The notes below the pieces were generated by a model. The model was not told the DNA's origin and made no database searches. It saw only the letters and a program-made list of their open reading frames with translations. DNA of 64,000 nucleotides, from NCBI RefSeq assembly GCF_008727775.1, contig NZ_CP044232.1:2232001-2296000 (forward strand), written 5' to 3'. The DNA comes from Microbacterium lushaniae. GTDB lineage: Bacteria; Actinomycetota; Actinomycetes; Actinomycetales; Microbacteriaceae. Shown here piece by piece: positions 17,832 through 26,539 of this stretch; positions within the stretch are counted from its first letter, which is position 1; each line of letters opens with the position of its first letter. Both the position numbers and the translations under genes were made by a program.

Positions 17832-18926
17832 ATGCATGTCGCCGCGCCCGGACGCAGGGACGCCCCCGTGCCCGAGGAGGGATCCGGCGTCACCTTCGTC
17901 ATGCCGGTCCTGAACGAGGAGCGGTACCTGCGCCGCGCCGTCGAGACCGTGCTGGCCCAGGACGTGCCCGGTCCGGTCGAGCTCGTTCTCGCCCTCGGCC
18001 CGTCCTCGGACGGCACGAACCTGATCGCGCGCGACCTCGCGGCGGGCGATGCCCGCATCCTGCTCGTGGACAACCCCGCCGCCGACATCCCCGTGGGCCT
18101 GAACCGCGCCATCCGTGCAGGGCGCTATCCCACGATCGTGCGGGTCGACGCCCACTCCGAGATCTCCCCCGACTACACCCGCCGAGCGCTGGCGACCCTC
18201 GCGCGCGTGCGCGCGGCCAACGTCGGCGGCGTCATGCACGCCGAGGGACGCACGCCCTTCCAGCGCGCGGTGGCCCGGGCTTACAACTCCCCCATCGGCC
18301 TGGGCGGCGGCGCGTACCACGGCGGCACCAAGGAGGGCCCCGCCGAATCGGCGTACCTCGGTGTCATGCGGCGCGCGGTACTGGAGGAGGTCGGTCTGTT
18401 CGACGAATCCATCCGCCGCGGCGAGGACTGGGAGCTGAACCTGCGGATCCGCCGCGCCGGATACCGCGTGTGGTTCGATCCGGAGCTGTCGGTCGTCTAC
18501 TGGCCGCGGGAGAGCTGGACGCGTCTGGTCCGGCAGTTCCGCGCCACCGGGGCGTGGCGCGGCGAGCTGGTGCGCCGGTACGGGCGGGGCAACTCGCTGC
18601 GCTTCTTCGCTCCCCCGGCGCTCGTGGTCGCCGTGGGCGTGAGCATCGGCGTGGGGCTCCTCCAGGTCACGCGCGTGCTCAGCGGCGCGTGGGCGCTGAT
18701 CGCCTCGATCGTGCACCTCCCCGTCGCCGTGTACGCGGCCCTGATCGGGGTCGTCGCCGCGGGACCGGGCGGTGGGAAGGGCTGGCGGGACAAGCTGTGG
18801 ACGCTCGCGGTGCTGCCCACGATGCACCTGTCGTGGGGGGCGGGCTTCATGGCGGGCCTCCTGCGGGGCGCGCACGACACGGTGGACACCTCGCGGCTGG
18901 GCGACCGCAACACGCCGCTGCCGTAG
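17832..18926 (+). CDS. Glycosyltransferase family 2, membrane-anchored (ExoA-like)
   Basis: A 364-residue protein. The GT2 catalytic domain (about 20-250) starts with VTFVMPVLNEERYLRRAVETVLAQ, has VRVDAHSEIS in the DxD position and RRGEDWELNLRIRRAGY as the acceptor-site ED motif. Hydrophobic segments near 265-290, 295-320 and 335-355 anchor the C terminus, as in ExoA-type enzymes for extracellular polymers. ATG 17832 is chosen from the CATGAT element 6 nt upstream. Context with CDP-glycerol transferases supports a role in a cell-envelope polymer. Sugar specificity is unknown. Confidence 0.88.
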   Translation: MHVAAPGRRDAPVPEEGSGVTFVMPVLNEERYLRRAVETVLAQDVPGPVELVLALGPSSDGTNLIARDLAAGDARILLVDNPAADIPVGLNRAIRAGRYPTIVRVDAHSEISPDYTRRALATLARVRAANVGGVMHAEGRTPFQRAVARAYNSPIGLGGGAYHGGTKEGPAESAYLGVMRRAVLEEVGLFDESIRRGEDWELNLRIRRAGYRVWFDPELSVVYWPRESWTRLVRQFRATGAWRGELVRRYGRGNSLRFFAPPALVVAVGVSIGVGLLQVTRVLSGAWALIASIVHLPVAVYAALIGVVAAGPGGGKGWRDKLWTLAVLPTMHLSWGAGFMAGLLRGAHDTVDTSRLGDRNTPLP

Positions 18927-18930
18927 CCGG

Positions 18931-20394
18931 CTACTCGGGGCCGCGGACGAATCCCTGATCGAGGATGCGGGCGACCACCCGCTCGGCGGCGGAGCCGTCG
19001 TCGCGGGCGTTGAACGTGCGCCGCCAGCGCTCGTACCGGTCGGCGTAGGCCGCGGGATCCGGGTCGCGCAGCGCCGACACCAGTTCGGCCTGCGTGCGCA
19101 CGACCGGACCGGGAACGGAGTCGCCCAGGTCGAAGTAGAACCCGCGCAGCTCTCCCCGGTAGTGCTCCATGTCGGGTACGAGGAAGTACATCGGCTTGCC
19201 CGTGACGGAGAAGTCGAACATGACCGAGGAGTAGTCGGTGATGAGCGCGTCGACGGCCGTCAGCAGGCGCGAGGTGTCGGGGAACCCGGTGACGTCGATC
19301 ACCCGCGCACCCACCGCGTCGCGCCCCGGCTGCAGCGTGCGCGAGTGTCCGCGCACGAGCACGACCGCGCCGGTCTGCTCGGCCAGGGCCGCCGGGTCGA
19401 GGAAGTCGACGATCTCCTCCCGGTCGTCTCGCCACGTGGGCGCGTACAGCAGGACGCGCGCATCGGGGGCGATCCCCAGCGCCTCGCGGGTGGCCGATCC
19501 GTCATCGGTGACGAGGATGTCATTGCGGGGATACCCCTCCACCCAGATCGGCCGCCGCAGGAAGGCGTAGGCCTTGCGCAGGATGCCCGCGGCATACGGG
19601 TTCTGAGCCAGCAGCACGTTCCAGCGGCGGGATTCCCGGATCACCGCGAGCGCGCGGCGGGGATCGAATCCCGGCCGGTGCAGCGCGAGCCGCTTGACCG
19701 GCGTGCCGTGCCACGTCTGCAGGACGACCTGTCCGGGCCGCCGTGCGAAGCGCCGCCGCATCCAGTCGTTGATGACCAGCAGGCGCGACGCCCCTCGCGC
19801 ACGCCACCACTGCGGGCTGCCCTCCACGACCGGCACCGCGCCCTCCGGCACGCTCACCGAGAGGTCCACGACGCTCCAGTACCGTGTGACGGCGGGGGCG
19901 CGGCGGGCGAGCTCTCGATCGATCGCCAGCGGATTGCAACTGGCGTTGCGTCCGTAGAAGCTCTCGAAGAACACCGCGTTCTCCAGCTCGCCGCCCCCGG
20001 CGGCGTAGCGCCGCTCGAGCGACTCCTGTCCCTCGCCGGAGTCGTACGCGGGATTCACGGGCGGACCGATCCGCACGTGCGCTCCGTCCCACGACGCCCG
20101 CAGCGTGCCGAGGAGCGTGATCGGCACGGGGGCGCCGGGTGGATCCGCGTCGGTGGCCTCGCCGGGCTCGATCGCGATGGCGTACTCCCCCGTCGGCAGC
20201 GGAAGCTCCGGACCTCCCCATCGCGCGGCCTGCAGCGCGATGCTCGCCCGCCACGTCCGGCCACGCCCGCTGAGCCGGCCCTCCGCCCGCGCGCGGCGCC
20301 CGACCAGCGACACCGCCTGCGGCCGCGGGCCGGTGCCGGAGAGCTCCAGGGTCGCGACGCCGTCGTCGCGGACGAGGAAGCGCACGTCGGTCAT
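18931..20394 (-). CDS. CDP-glycerol glycerophosphotransferase (TagF-like)
   Basis: A 487-residue protein with an extra N-terminal beta-rich region (about 1-120) ahead of the GT-B transferase part. The transferase signatures are QTWHGTPVKRLALHR, NDILVTDDG, VLLYAPTWRDDRE, VLVRGHS and ALITDYSSVMFDF. It polymerises or primes polyol-phosphate chains on the inner face of the membrane in the wall teichoic acid model. Its ATG overlaps the stop of the upstream gene (20391-20394, ATGA), so the two are translationally coupled. A 4-bp gap separates it from the convergent GT2 gene. Confidence 0.9.
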   Translation of the reverse strand: MTDVRFLVRDDGVATLELSGTGPRPQAVSLVGRRARAEGRLSGRGRTWRASIALQAARWGGPELPLPTGEYAIAIEPGEATDADPPGAPVPITLLGTLRASWDGAHVRIGPPVNPAYDSGEGQESLERRYAAGGGELENAVFFESFYGRNASCNPLAIDRELARRAPAVTRYWSVVDLSVSVPEGAVPVVEGSPQWWRARGASRLLVINDWMRRRFARRPGQVVLQTWHGTPVKRLALHRPGFDPRRALAVIRESRRWNVLLAQNPYAAGILRKAYAFLRRPIWVEGYPRNDILVTDDGSATREALGIAPDARVLLYAPTWRDDREEIVDFLDPAALAEQTGAVVLVRGHSRTLQPGRDAVGARVIDVTGFPDTSRLLTAVDALITDYSSVMFDFSVTGKPMYFLVPDMEHYRGELRGFYFDLGDSVPGPVVRTQAELVSALRDPDPAAYADRYERWRRTFNARDDGSAAERVVARILDQGFVRGPE

Positions 20395-21635
20395 AAGACT
20401 CCTCTCGGCGCGCCGACAGCGGCGCGGATGGCGCGGTAGACGCGCTGGGTGTTGCGTCCGTCACGGTACGCGTGCACGCGTTCGCTCAGAGCGAACGAGC
20501 GCGCGGTGCGCTCGGCTGGAGCGTGCAGCACGTCCTCCAGCTGCCGGCAGATCTGCGTCCACGACGGCGCCCAGTCCTCTCCCGCGACGTCGGCGTATCG
20601 GCCGTACAGGCCCCGACGGGCGCGGTACTCCGCCAGGTCGGGGGCCAGGAACAGCACCGGCAGCGGCACCAGACCGGCATCGAAGGCGAGCGAGGAGTAG
20701 TCGGTGATGAGCACGTCCATGCCCGGGAGCAGCGGAGTCACGTCGGCGACCAGGTCGGATCCGAGGGCGCGCACGCGGTCGGCGCCGTTCGGGGGGCGGT
20801 ACTCCCCCGCCCCGAGGGGGTGGGAGCGCACCAGCAGCACGGCGCGGTTGCGTTCGAGCACGTCGAGGATCGCCCGCCACTCGTCCTCGGACGGCACGGC
20901 GGGGTCGGGCGCGCCGTCGCGCCACGTGGGCGCGTACAGCACGACGCGCGTGTCGTCGGAGAGGGGCCCGGCGACCTGGTCGATCACGGCACGCGCGTGG
21001 CGGCGGCGTTGATCGGCGGTGCCACGCGACAGCACGTCCACGCGCGGCTCCCCGGTGACGGGGACGTGCTCGGCGGGCAGCCCGAACGCCGATTCCAGCC
21101 GCCCCCGCACCAGGTGCGACGCCGCCGGCAGGATGCGGATGCGCCGCGTCGCGCCGGCGTACATGCGCCGCAGCATCCCGCGCACGACGCGGGAGTCGGG
21201 CAGGATGCCGCTGCGCAGCGTCTCCGCGGAGTCCAGGCCGATGCGCTTGAGCGGGATGCCGTGCCACAGCTGAACGATGACGGCACCGGCCACGGCGTAC
21301 CGGTTGACGTCGCCGAAACCGTGCGTGACGACCACGACGCGCGCGCGGGCGGTGCACCAGAAGCCGCGCAGACCCGTCTTGCGCACATGCGGGATGCCCC
21401 GGCGCTCGGCCTCGCGCGCCTCGCCCTCGGTGCCCACGAGCCATACGGCCCGTTCGCCGCGGGCGGTGGCCTCCTCCCACAGGGCGAGCGCACCGTCGGC
21501 GATGCCCACGGCGCATCCGAAGACCCACTGGTCGCGCGAGCGCGGGATCAGGCGAGTGAGGAGTCCCCCGGCGGCGTACAGCGGGATGCTGAGGAGCTTC
21601 CGCGCATTCCCCGCGCCGAACGAGAAGGACGCCAC
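20391..21635 (-). CDS. CDP-glycerol glycerophosphotransferase (TagB/TagF-like)
   Basis: A 414-residue paralogue of the next gene with canonical motifs: VQLWHGIPLKRIGLDSAET, VVLYAPTWRDG, LLVRSHPLG, VLITDYSSLAFDAGLVPLPVLF, and the C-terminal RDGRNTQRVYRAI typical of the family. The N terminus has a short hydrophobic stretch (about 14-30) that could aid membrane association. GTG 21635 lies 6 nt after TAGGCT on its strand, suggesting a leaderless transcript that also carries the following gene by a 4-nt overlap. Confidence 0.9.
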   Translation of the reverse strand: MASFSFGAGNARKLLSIPLYAAGGLLTRLIPRSRDQWVFGCAVGIADGALALWEEATARGERAVWLVGTEGEAREAERRGIPHVRKTGLRGFWCTARARVVVVTHGFGDVNRYAVAGAVIVQLWHGIPLKRIGLDSAETLRSGILPDSRVVRGMLRRMYAGATRRIRILPAASHLVRGRLESAFGLPAEHVPVTGEPRVDVLSRGTADQRRRHARAVIDQVAGPLSDDTRVVLYAPTWRDGAPDPAVPSEDEWRAILDVLERNRAVLLVRSHPLGAGEYRPPNGADRVRALGSDLVADVTPLLPGMDVLITDYSSLAFDAGLVPLPVLFLAPDLAEYRARRGLYGRYADVAGEDWAPSWTQICRQLEDVLHAPAERTARSFALSERVHAYRDGRNTQRVYRAIRAAVGAPRGVL

Positions 21636-21675
21636 CCCGCGAGCCTATCGCGGGGTGGCGTCCGTTCCGTTGCGC

Positions 21676-23139
21676 TTACGCGCCGAGCTCTCCCAGTGTC
21701 ACGTCGGCGGTGCGGGTCTCCCCGTCGCGCACGTACGTGAGGGTCGCGTCGGCTCCGGCGGCGAGGGCACGCACCTGCGCCGTGAGGTCGATCGAGGTCG
21801 TGATGGGCTTGCCGTCCACCGCCGTGACGATGTCGCCCTCCCGCAGGCCCGCCTCGTCGGCGGCGCCACCGGGGGTGACCTCGGCGATGTAGGCACCGGC
21901 GATGTCGGTCCCCTCCACCGCCGACGCGGGCTGAACCGTCGCGCCGAGCAGGCCGTGCGTGGCCGAGCCGGTCTCGATGATCTCGTCGGCGACGCGCTCC
22001 GCGATGTCGGACGGGATCGCGAAGCCGACTCCGATGTTGCCCGCCTGGCCGGAGGAACCGCCGGCCGAGGCGATCGCGACGTTGATGCCGATGAGGCGTC
22101 CCTCGGAGTCCACCAGGGCACCGCCGGAGTTGCCGGGGTTGATGGCCGCGTCGGTCTGGATGACCGCGATGCTGATGGTCTCGTTCGACCCGGTCTGCTG
22201 CTGGCCCTGCCCGAAGTCGAAGAAGAACGGTCCCTCCTGGCCGGGCGGTGTCTGCCCGCCGTCCTCGCTCTCGGCGTCGTCCGGCACGGCGGCGGAGGCC
22301 ACCGAGATGGAACGCTCGAGCGCGCTGATGATGCCGGTGGTCACGGTGTTCGACAGCCCCAGTGGCGCCCCGACCGCGACGGCCACGTCGCCGACGTTGA
22401 GCTTGTCGGAGTCGGCGAACTCGATCGGGGTGAGGCCCTCGGCATCCTGCAGCTGGATGACGGCGAGGTCGTAGATGGGGTCGACGCCGACGATCTCGGC
22501 CTCGTACACGCGGCCGTCGGACGTGGTGGCGGTGATGGCCGCGTCGGCGGACTGCCCGTCGAGGGTGACGACGTGCGTGTTGGTGACGACGTGGCCCTCC
22601 TCGTCCAGGATGACGCCGGACCCGGTGCCGCCGCCGCTGCCGCTGGTGGCACTGATGGTCACGACGCTCGGGACGACCTTCGCAGCGATGGCGGTGGTCA
22701 AGGTGGCGTCATCGGGGTCGTTGATGGTGATGGACTCGGGCCCGGCGACGGGCGCGGCTTCGGACTCGCCGCCCCACAGGGCAGCGCCCGCGTAGCCGCC
22801 GCCGAGGCCCGCCGCGCCGCCGACGAGGGCCGCGGCCACGATGAGGCCGACGACCTTGCCGGCGCCGGACTTCTTCCGCGGCTCATCCGGGGTCTCCGGG
22901 GTCAGCGGCGTGGTGGGCTGGGTGGCGTGCGCGGCGGGTGCCCCTGGCCGGCCGGCGTAGGGGGGCTGGGGCGCGCCGTAGGCCTGGTGGGGACGGGCGT
23001 AGGGACTCTGGGGGTTCTGCGCGGCGGGCGCAGTCCATCCGGCCGGGGCCTGTGAGGCGGTCTGCGGCGGGACGGGGCCCGGGTGCGGCGGTGCAGCCGG
23101 GACGTTGTCTTCGGGACGGTTGCCCTGGTTCTCGCTCAT
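21676..23139 (-). CDS. HtrA/DegP-type membrane-anchored serine protease with PDZ domain
   Basis: A 487-residue protein. A cytoplasmic Pro/Gln/Ala-rich N-terminal region (about 1-92) precedes one transmembrane helix (about 95-120). The trypsin-like domain has the complete triad: H189 (VTNTHVV), D224 (DPIYDLAVI) and S338 (NPGNSGGAL). A PDZ domain (about 395-475, GAYIAEVTPGGAADEAGLREGDIV) ends the protein. Acts on misfolded envelope proteins outside the membrane. A Gln/Gly/Phe-rich insert (FFFDFGQGQQQ) lies between D224 and S338. The ATG at 23139 has AAGGAG 8 nt upstream. Confidence 0.93.
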   Translation of the reverse strand: MSENQGNRPEDNVPAAPPHPGPVPPQTASQAPAGWTAPAAQNPQSPYARPHQAYGAPQPPYAGRPGAPAAHATQPTTPLTPETPDEPRKKSGAGKVVGLIVAAALVGGAAGLGGGYAGAALWGGESEAAPVAGPESITINDPDDATLTTAIAAKVVPSVVTISATSGSGGGTGSGVILDEEGHVVTNTHVVTLDGQSADAAITATTSDGRVYEAEIVGVDPIYDLAVIQLQDAEGLTPIEFADSDKLNVGDVAVAVGAPLGLSNTVTTGIISALERSISVASAAVPDDAESEDGGQTPPGQEGPFFFDFGQGQQQTGSNETISIAVIQTDAAINPGNSGGALVDSEGRLIGINVAIASAGGSSGQAGNIGVGFAIPSDIAERVADEIIETGSATHGLLGATVQPASAVEGTDIAGAYIAEVTPGGAADEAGLREGDIVTAVDGKPITTSIDLTAQVRALAAGADATLTYVRDGETRTADVTLGELGA

Positions 23140-23237
23140 GGGATGCTCCTTCTGCCAAGCACTACCAGCGTGGCTCCGGTTGCTGTGGTTTTCCTATGCC
23201 GCGACCGGGATCAGACTATGCGACTAGCGTGAGGGGG

Positions 23238-24440
23238 ATGCGAGAGATTCCGGGCGCCTGGCGGCGAGCCGCCGAGGGTGCCGGCCTGCGGGCACCGGAC
23301 GGAACGACCGTCCCTACCATCTTCGCCGAGATGAGCGCACTGGCGGCGAAAACGGGGGCAATCAACCTGGGACAGGGATTCCCCGACGAGGACGGTCCGG
23401 CCGAGGTCCTGGAGGCCGCCCGCGAGGCGATCGCCCGCGGTGTCAATCAGTACCCGCCCGGCCGGGGCATCCCCGACCTGCGTCTGGCGATCGCCGAGCA
23501 TCAGCGCCGCTGCTACGGCCTGCAGCTCGACCCCGAGCGTGACGTGCTCGTCACCGCCGGCGCGACCGAGGCCCTGGCCGCGACCCTCCTGGCTCTCGTG
23601 GACGGCCCCGGCGACGAGGTCGTCGTGTTCGAGCCCTTCTACGACTCGTATGCGGCATGCGTCGCCCTCGCGGGGGCGCGTCTGGTGCCGGTTCCGCTGC
23701 GATGGCCCGACTTCCAGCCGGACCTGGACGAACTGGCCGCCGCCGTCACCGACCGCACGCGGATCATCCTGCTCAACGACCCGCACAATCCCACGGGCTC
23801 CGTCTTCTCCCGCGAGGTCCTCGCGCGCATCGTCGAGCTGGCCGAGCGCCACGACGCCGTGATCGTCACCGACGAGGTGTACGAGCACCTCGTCTTCGAC
23901 GGTCCGCACGTGCCGATCGCGACGCTGCCGGGAGCCTGGGAGCGCACCGTGTCGATCTCCTCGGCGGGCAAGACCTTTTCGGTGACGGGGTGGAAGATCG
24001 GATGGGTCACCGCGCCGGCTCCCCTGGTCGCCGCGGTACTGGCGGTCAAGCAGTTCCTGACCTACGTCAACGGCAGTCCGTTCCAGCCCGCCATCGCCGC
24101 CGGGCTGCGCTTGCCCGACACGTTCTTCGGCGGCCTGGCGAGGACCATGCGCGAGAAGCGGGATCTGCTGGGGGCCGGGCTGCGCTCGGCCGGATTCGAC
24201 GTGTCGGAGCCGGCCGGCTCGTACTTCACGGTCGCCGATGCCGCCCCGCTGGGGGCAGCGGATGCCGTGGAATTCTGCCGCGCGCTGCCGGAGCGGGCAG
24301 GCGTGGTGGCGGTTCCCCTTCCGGCCTTTGCCACCGCCGGGCATCGCGACCGCTACCGCACGCTCGTGCGGTTCGCCGCGTGCAAGCGCGTCGACGTGCT
24401 CGAGGACGCCGTATCCCGGCTGGCGGCTCTCCGGCCGTGA
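23238..24440 (+). CDS. PLP-dependent class I/II aminotransferase (DapC/kynurenine aminotransferase-like)
   Basis: A 400-residue fold-type I aminotransferase. Substrate-side signature INLGQGFPDEDGP, the LLNDPHNPTGSVFS motif (Asn for PLP), TDEVYEHLVFDG and the Schiff-base lysine K245 in SSAGKTFSVTGWKIGW are all present, with the Arg that binds the substrate carboxylate in LVRFAAC. The family includes N-succinyldiaminopimelate aminotransferase (DapC); a dapE gene is in the window but 39 kb away, so the assignment stays open. ATG 23238 is 7 nt after TAGCGT and also has a purine-rich element. Its stop is 9 bp from the convergent amidohydrolase. Confidence 0.88.
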   Translation: MREIPGAWRRAAEGAGLRAPDGTTVPTIFAEMSALAAKTGAINLGQGFPDEDGPAEVLEAAREAIARGVNQYPPGRGIPDLRLAIAEHQRRCYGLQLDPERDVLVTAGATEALAATLLALVDGPGDEVVVFEPFYDSYAACVALAGARLVPVPLRWPDFQPDLDELAAAVTDRTRIILLNDPHNPTGSVFSREVLARIVELAERHDAVIVTDEVYEHLVFDGPHVPIATLPGAWERTVSISSAGKTFSVTGWKIGWVTAPAPLVAAVLAVKQFLTYVNGSPFQPAIAAGLRLPDTFFGGLARTMREKRDLLGAGLRSAGFDVSEPAGSYFTVADAAPLGAADAVEFCRALPERAGVVAVPLPAFATAGHRDRYRTLVRFAACKRVDVLEDAVSRLAALRP

Positions 24441-24449
24441 CGGCGAGCG

Positions 24450-25256
24450 TCAGGCCGGCACGACGCGGAACCGACGCAGCTTCAGCGCCGGGTTGACGCG
24501 GCGCACGCGCCCGATCGCGTCGCGGTCCAGGTGCGCGACGGCGACGTCGGTGCCCGTCCCGACGCCGGCGATGACGACACCCTGCGGGTCGACCACGAGC
24601 GAGTTGCCCACGCCCAGCGGCGGCGGGTGATCGGCCGCAGCCACGAAGAAGGTGTTCTCGATCGCCCGCGCCTGCAGGAGCGTGCGCCAGTGGTGCTCCT
24701 TCAGCGGCCCCCGCACCCAATCGGCTGCCATCAGCACCACATCGGCGCCGGCATCGGCCAGCACGCGGGCGACCTCGGGGAACCGGAGGTCGTAACAGGT
24801 CATGAGAGCGAACCTCATGCCGTCCACGACGAAGGTCTCCGGGTCGGAGATCTCCCCCGGCTGCACCCAATCCGACTCCCGCTGACCGAACGCGTCGTAC
24901 AGGTGCAGCTTGCGGTAGGTCGCCAGCACGCCGGTGCCGTCCACGGCGACGACGGTGTTGCGCACGCGCGCGCCGTCATCCCCTCGCTCCAGCAGGCCGG
25001 CCGCGATCGTGAGGCCGTGGGTCCGGGCGAGTTCCACCAGGGCGGACACGAAGGGCCCCTCGACGGTCTGGGCGTTCTCCGCGAGGGAGGCATCGAAGGG
25101 GTCGATGAAGTAGCTGGAGTATTCGGGGAAGACCACCACGCGTGCCCCCCGCGCCGCCGCACGCGCAGCGAGAGTCCCGATGACCTCGAGGTTCGTCGCG
25201 ATGGATGCCGTCGGGGCGAACTGGGCGATGGCGAGACCGATCGATTCCGCGCTCAT
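24450..25256 (-). CDS. Carbon-nitrogen hydrolase (nitrilase superfamily)
   Basis: A 268-residue amidohydrolase with the full catalytic triad: E45 (VVFPEYSSYF), K116 (TYRKLHLYDAFG) and C154 (MTCYDLRFPE). The FPEYS and CYDLRFPE surroundings resemble omega-amidase and Nit-type proteins acting on small amides such as deaminated glutathione or 2-oxoglutaramate; the true substrate is not shown. The ATG at 25256 overlaps the stop of the DUF6328 gene (25253-25256), so the two are translationally coupled. Confidence 0.9.
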   Translation of the reverse strand: MSAESIGLAIAQFAPTASIATNLEVIGTLAARAAARGARVVVFPEYSSYFIDPFDASLAENAQTVEGPFVSALVELARTHGLTIAAGLLERGDDGARVRNTVVAVDGTGVLATYRKLHLYDAFGQRESDWVQPGEISDPETFVVDGMRFALMTCYDLRFPEVARVLADAGADVVLMAADWVRGPLKEHHWRTLLQARAIENTFFVAAADHPPPLGVGNSLVVDPQGVVIAGVGTGTDVAVAHLDRDAIGRVRRVNPALKLRRFRVVPA

Positions 25257-25762
25257 GCGTCTCCTCCCGCGTGCCGGACGCGCATCGTCACCGGCACCAC
25301 CACCCACAGTACGAGGATGAGCGCGGCCAGCGAACCCGCGGCCACCGCGGCCGCGGGCAACCCCACCACCACGTCGAACACGAAAGCGACGACGCCGGCC
25401 AGCAGCAGCGACACCGTCAGCAGCGCCGACAGGAGCGCGACGTGCCCGTACCGCACGACGGAGCCTTTCGCGCGCTGACGGAAGAGCACGCGATGCAGGG
25501 CGACGGGGGCCAGGGCGACGATCGCGCTGAGGGCGGAGAGGACCACGAGCGCGAGGTAGAAGACACGCTGTCCGTCGTCGAGGTCGGAGAAGCCCGGCTG
25601 GAAGGCGAGCGCGAGCAGGAACCCGGTGAGGATCTGGGTGCCCGTCTGCAGGACGCGCAGCTCCTGCAGCACCTCGTTCCAGTTGCGGTCGGCGCGCTCG
25701 GCCGGGGTCTCGTCGCGACCGTCGGACGTGTCGTCGCGCGGCTGCGCCGGGTCGCTGTGCAT
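25253..25762 (-). CDS. DUF6328 family membrane protein
   Basis: A 169-residue protein with an acidic, charged N terminus (about 1-35) and four hydrophobic segments (about 45-60, 68-90, 108-128 and 138-160). NWNEVLQELRVLQTGTQILTGFLLALAFQPGF is the family-typical start of the membrane part. Function unknown. ATG 25762 lies 6 nt after CATGAT on its strand, so it is probably the leaderless first gene of a two-gene unit with the amidohydrolase. Confidence 0.85.
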   Translation of the reverse strand: MHSDPAQPRDDTSDGRDETPAERADRNWNEVLQELRVLQTGTQILTGFLLALAFQPGFSDLDDGQRVFYLALVVLSALSAIVALAPVALHRVLFRQRAKGSVVRYGHVALLSALLTVSLLLAGVVAFVFDVVVGLPAAAVAAGSLAALILVLWVVVPVTMRVRHAGGDA

Positions 25763-25834
25763 TCGGGCATCATGACCAACCCCGCGAACGGATGGCAACC
25801 CCTGGGGCGGCACGAAGTGGTGTCGGCGCCGTGC

Positions 25835-25840
25835 TAAGCT
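25835..25840 (+). promoter_or_regulatory. Candidate -10 element of initiator tRNA
   Basis: TAAGCT ends 11 bp upstream of the first tRNA base, an acceptable spacing for a tRNA promoter. No clear -35 seen. Confidence 0.4.
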
Positions 25841-25851
25841 GATTCTCGTGA

Positions 25852-25925
25852 CGCGGGGTGGAGCAGTTCGGTAGCTCGCTGGGCTCATAACCCAGAGGTC
25901 GCAGGTTCAAATCCTGTCCCCGCAA
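25852..25925 (+). tRNA. Initiator tRNA-fMet (anticodon CAU)
   Basis: The anticodon stem-loop is CTGGG-CTCATAA-CCCAG with anticodon CAU and the three consecutive G-C pairs that mark initiator tRNAs. The acceptor begins C1 opposite A72 (CGCGGGG with CCCCGCA), the unpaired 1-72 position that allows formylation. The T arm is GCAGG-TTCAAAT-CCTGT. CCA is not encoded. It is transcribed alone and is followed by a strong terminator. Confidence 0.97.
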
Positions 25926-25932
25926 CGAAAAG

Positions 25933-25965
25933 AGAGAAGGCGTCCCCCACGGGGCGCCTTTTCTC
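25933..25965 (+). terminator. Terminator of initiator tRNA
   Basis: GAGAAGGCG and CCCC pair with GGGG and CGCCTTTTCTC around a short CA loop, giving a stem of about 13 bp whose 3' arm carries a TTTT tract. It begins about 8 bp after the tRNA. It also ends before the convergent MarR gene stop at 25998. Confidence 0.8.
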
Positions 25966-25997
25966 GTTGCCGGCACCATCCACGCGGCCGACGCGGC

Positions 25998-26468
25998 TCA
26001 GCGGGGGTCGACCGCCTCGGCCAGTTCGCCGAGGAAGCGGACGATCACGGCCAGTTCTTCGTCGGTGTACGCGTCGGCGACGGCGGACATCGATGCCAGG
26101 TGCGCGCCGAAGTGGGTGAAGAACTCCCGTCTCGTGCGCTCGGTCAGCACGACCACGCGCGCACGGCGGTCATGCGGATGCGGACGACGCTCGAGGTGTC
26201 CCGTCGCAGACAGGCGATCCAGCAGCTTCGTGGTGGATGCCGTCGAGATGCGCAGGTGCCGCGCGACGTCGTGCGGGCTCACCGTCTCCCCGCGCTGCTC
26301 CCGGACGATCAGCATCCGAAGGGCGGCCAAGTCGGTGGTGTTCATGTCCATGTCGCCCTTCATGCCGCTGTGCATGCGGTCCATGGCGTCGCTGAACGCG
26401 CGCACGGCGAACAGCGCGTCCGTGATCGACTCCCGTCTTGCGCCGGGGGCCGAAGCGGCGTATGACAT
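25998..26468 (-). CDS. MarR family transcriptional regulator, probable carotenoid operon repressor (CrtR-like)
   Basis: A 156-residue winged-helix protein. The helix-turn-helix is VSPHDVARHLRISTASTTKLLDRLSATGHLER, and the wing is RRPHPHDRRARVVVLTERT. ATG 26468 has a strong GGAGGAGG element about 8 nt upstream. It diverges from idi-crt across a 71-bp region that contains an inverted repeat. In Corynebacterium glutamicum a MarR protein (CrtR) in the same divergent position represses the crt operon and is released by geranylgeranyl diphosphate; the same logic here is inference from position and family. Confidence 0.88.
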   Translation of the reverse strand: MSYAASAPGARRESITDALFAVRAFSDAMDRMHSGMKGDMDMNTTDLAALRMLIVREQRGETVSPHDVARHLRISTASTTKLLDRLSATGHLERRPHPHDRRARVVVLTERTRREFFTHFGAHLASMSAVADAYTDEELAVIVRFLGELAEAVDPR

Positions 26469-26510
26469 GTGGACACCTCCTCCCTCACCTATGTATAGTC
26501 GACCACAATC

Positions 26511-26525
26511 GCTAGCTAAACTAGC
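26511..26525. promoter_or_regulatory. Inverted repeat in the marR-idi divergent region, candidate operator
   Basis: GCTAG, five bases, CTAGC. It ends 14 bp before the idi ATG and just upstream of the idi ribosome binding site (GGAGG), so a bound dimer would cover the start of the idi transcript. Size and AT content suit a MarR-family site. The region is the only AT-rich spot nearby. Confidence 0.5.
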
Positions 26526-26539
26526 AAATAGGAGGCGCA

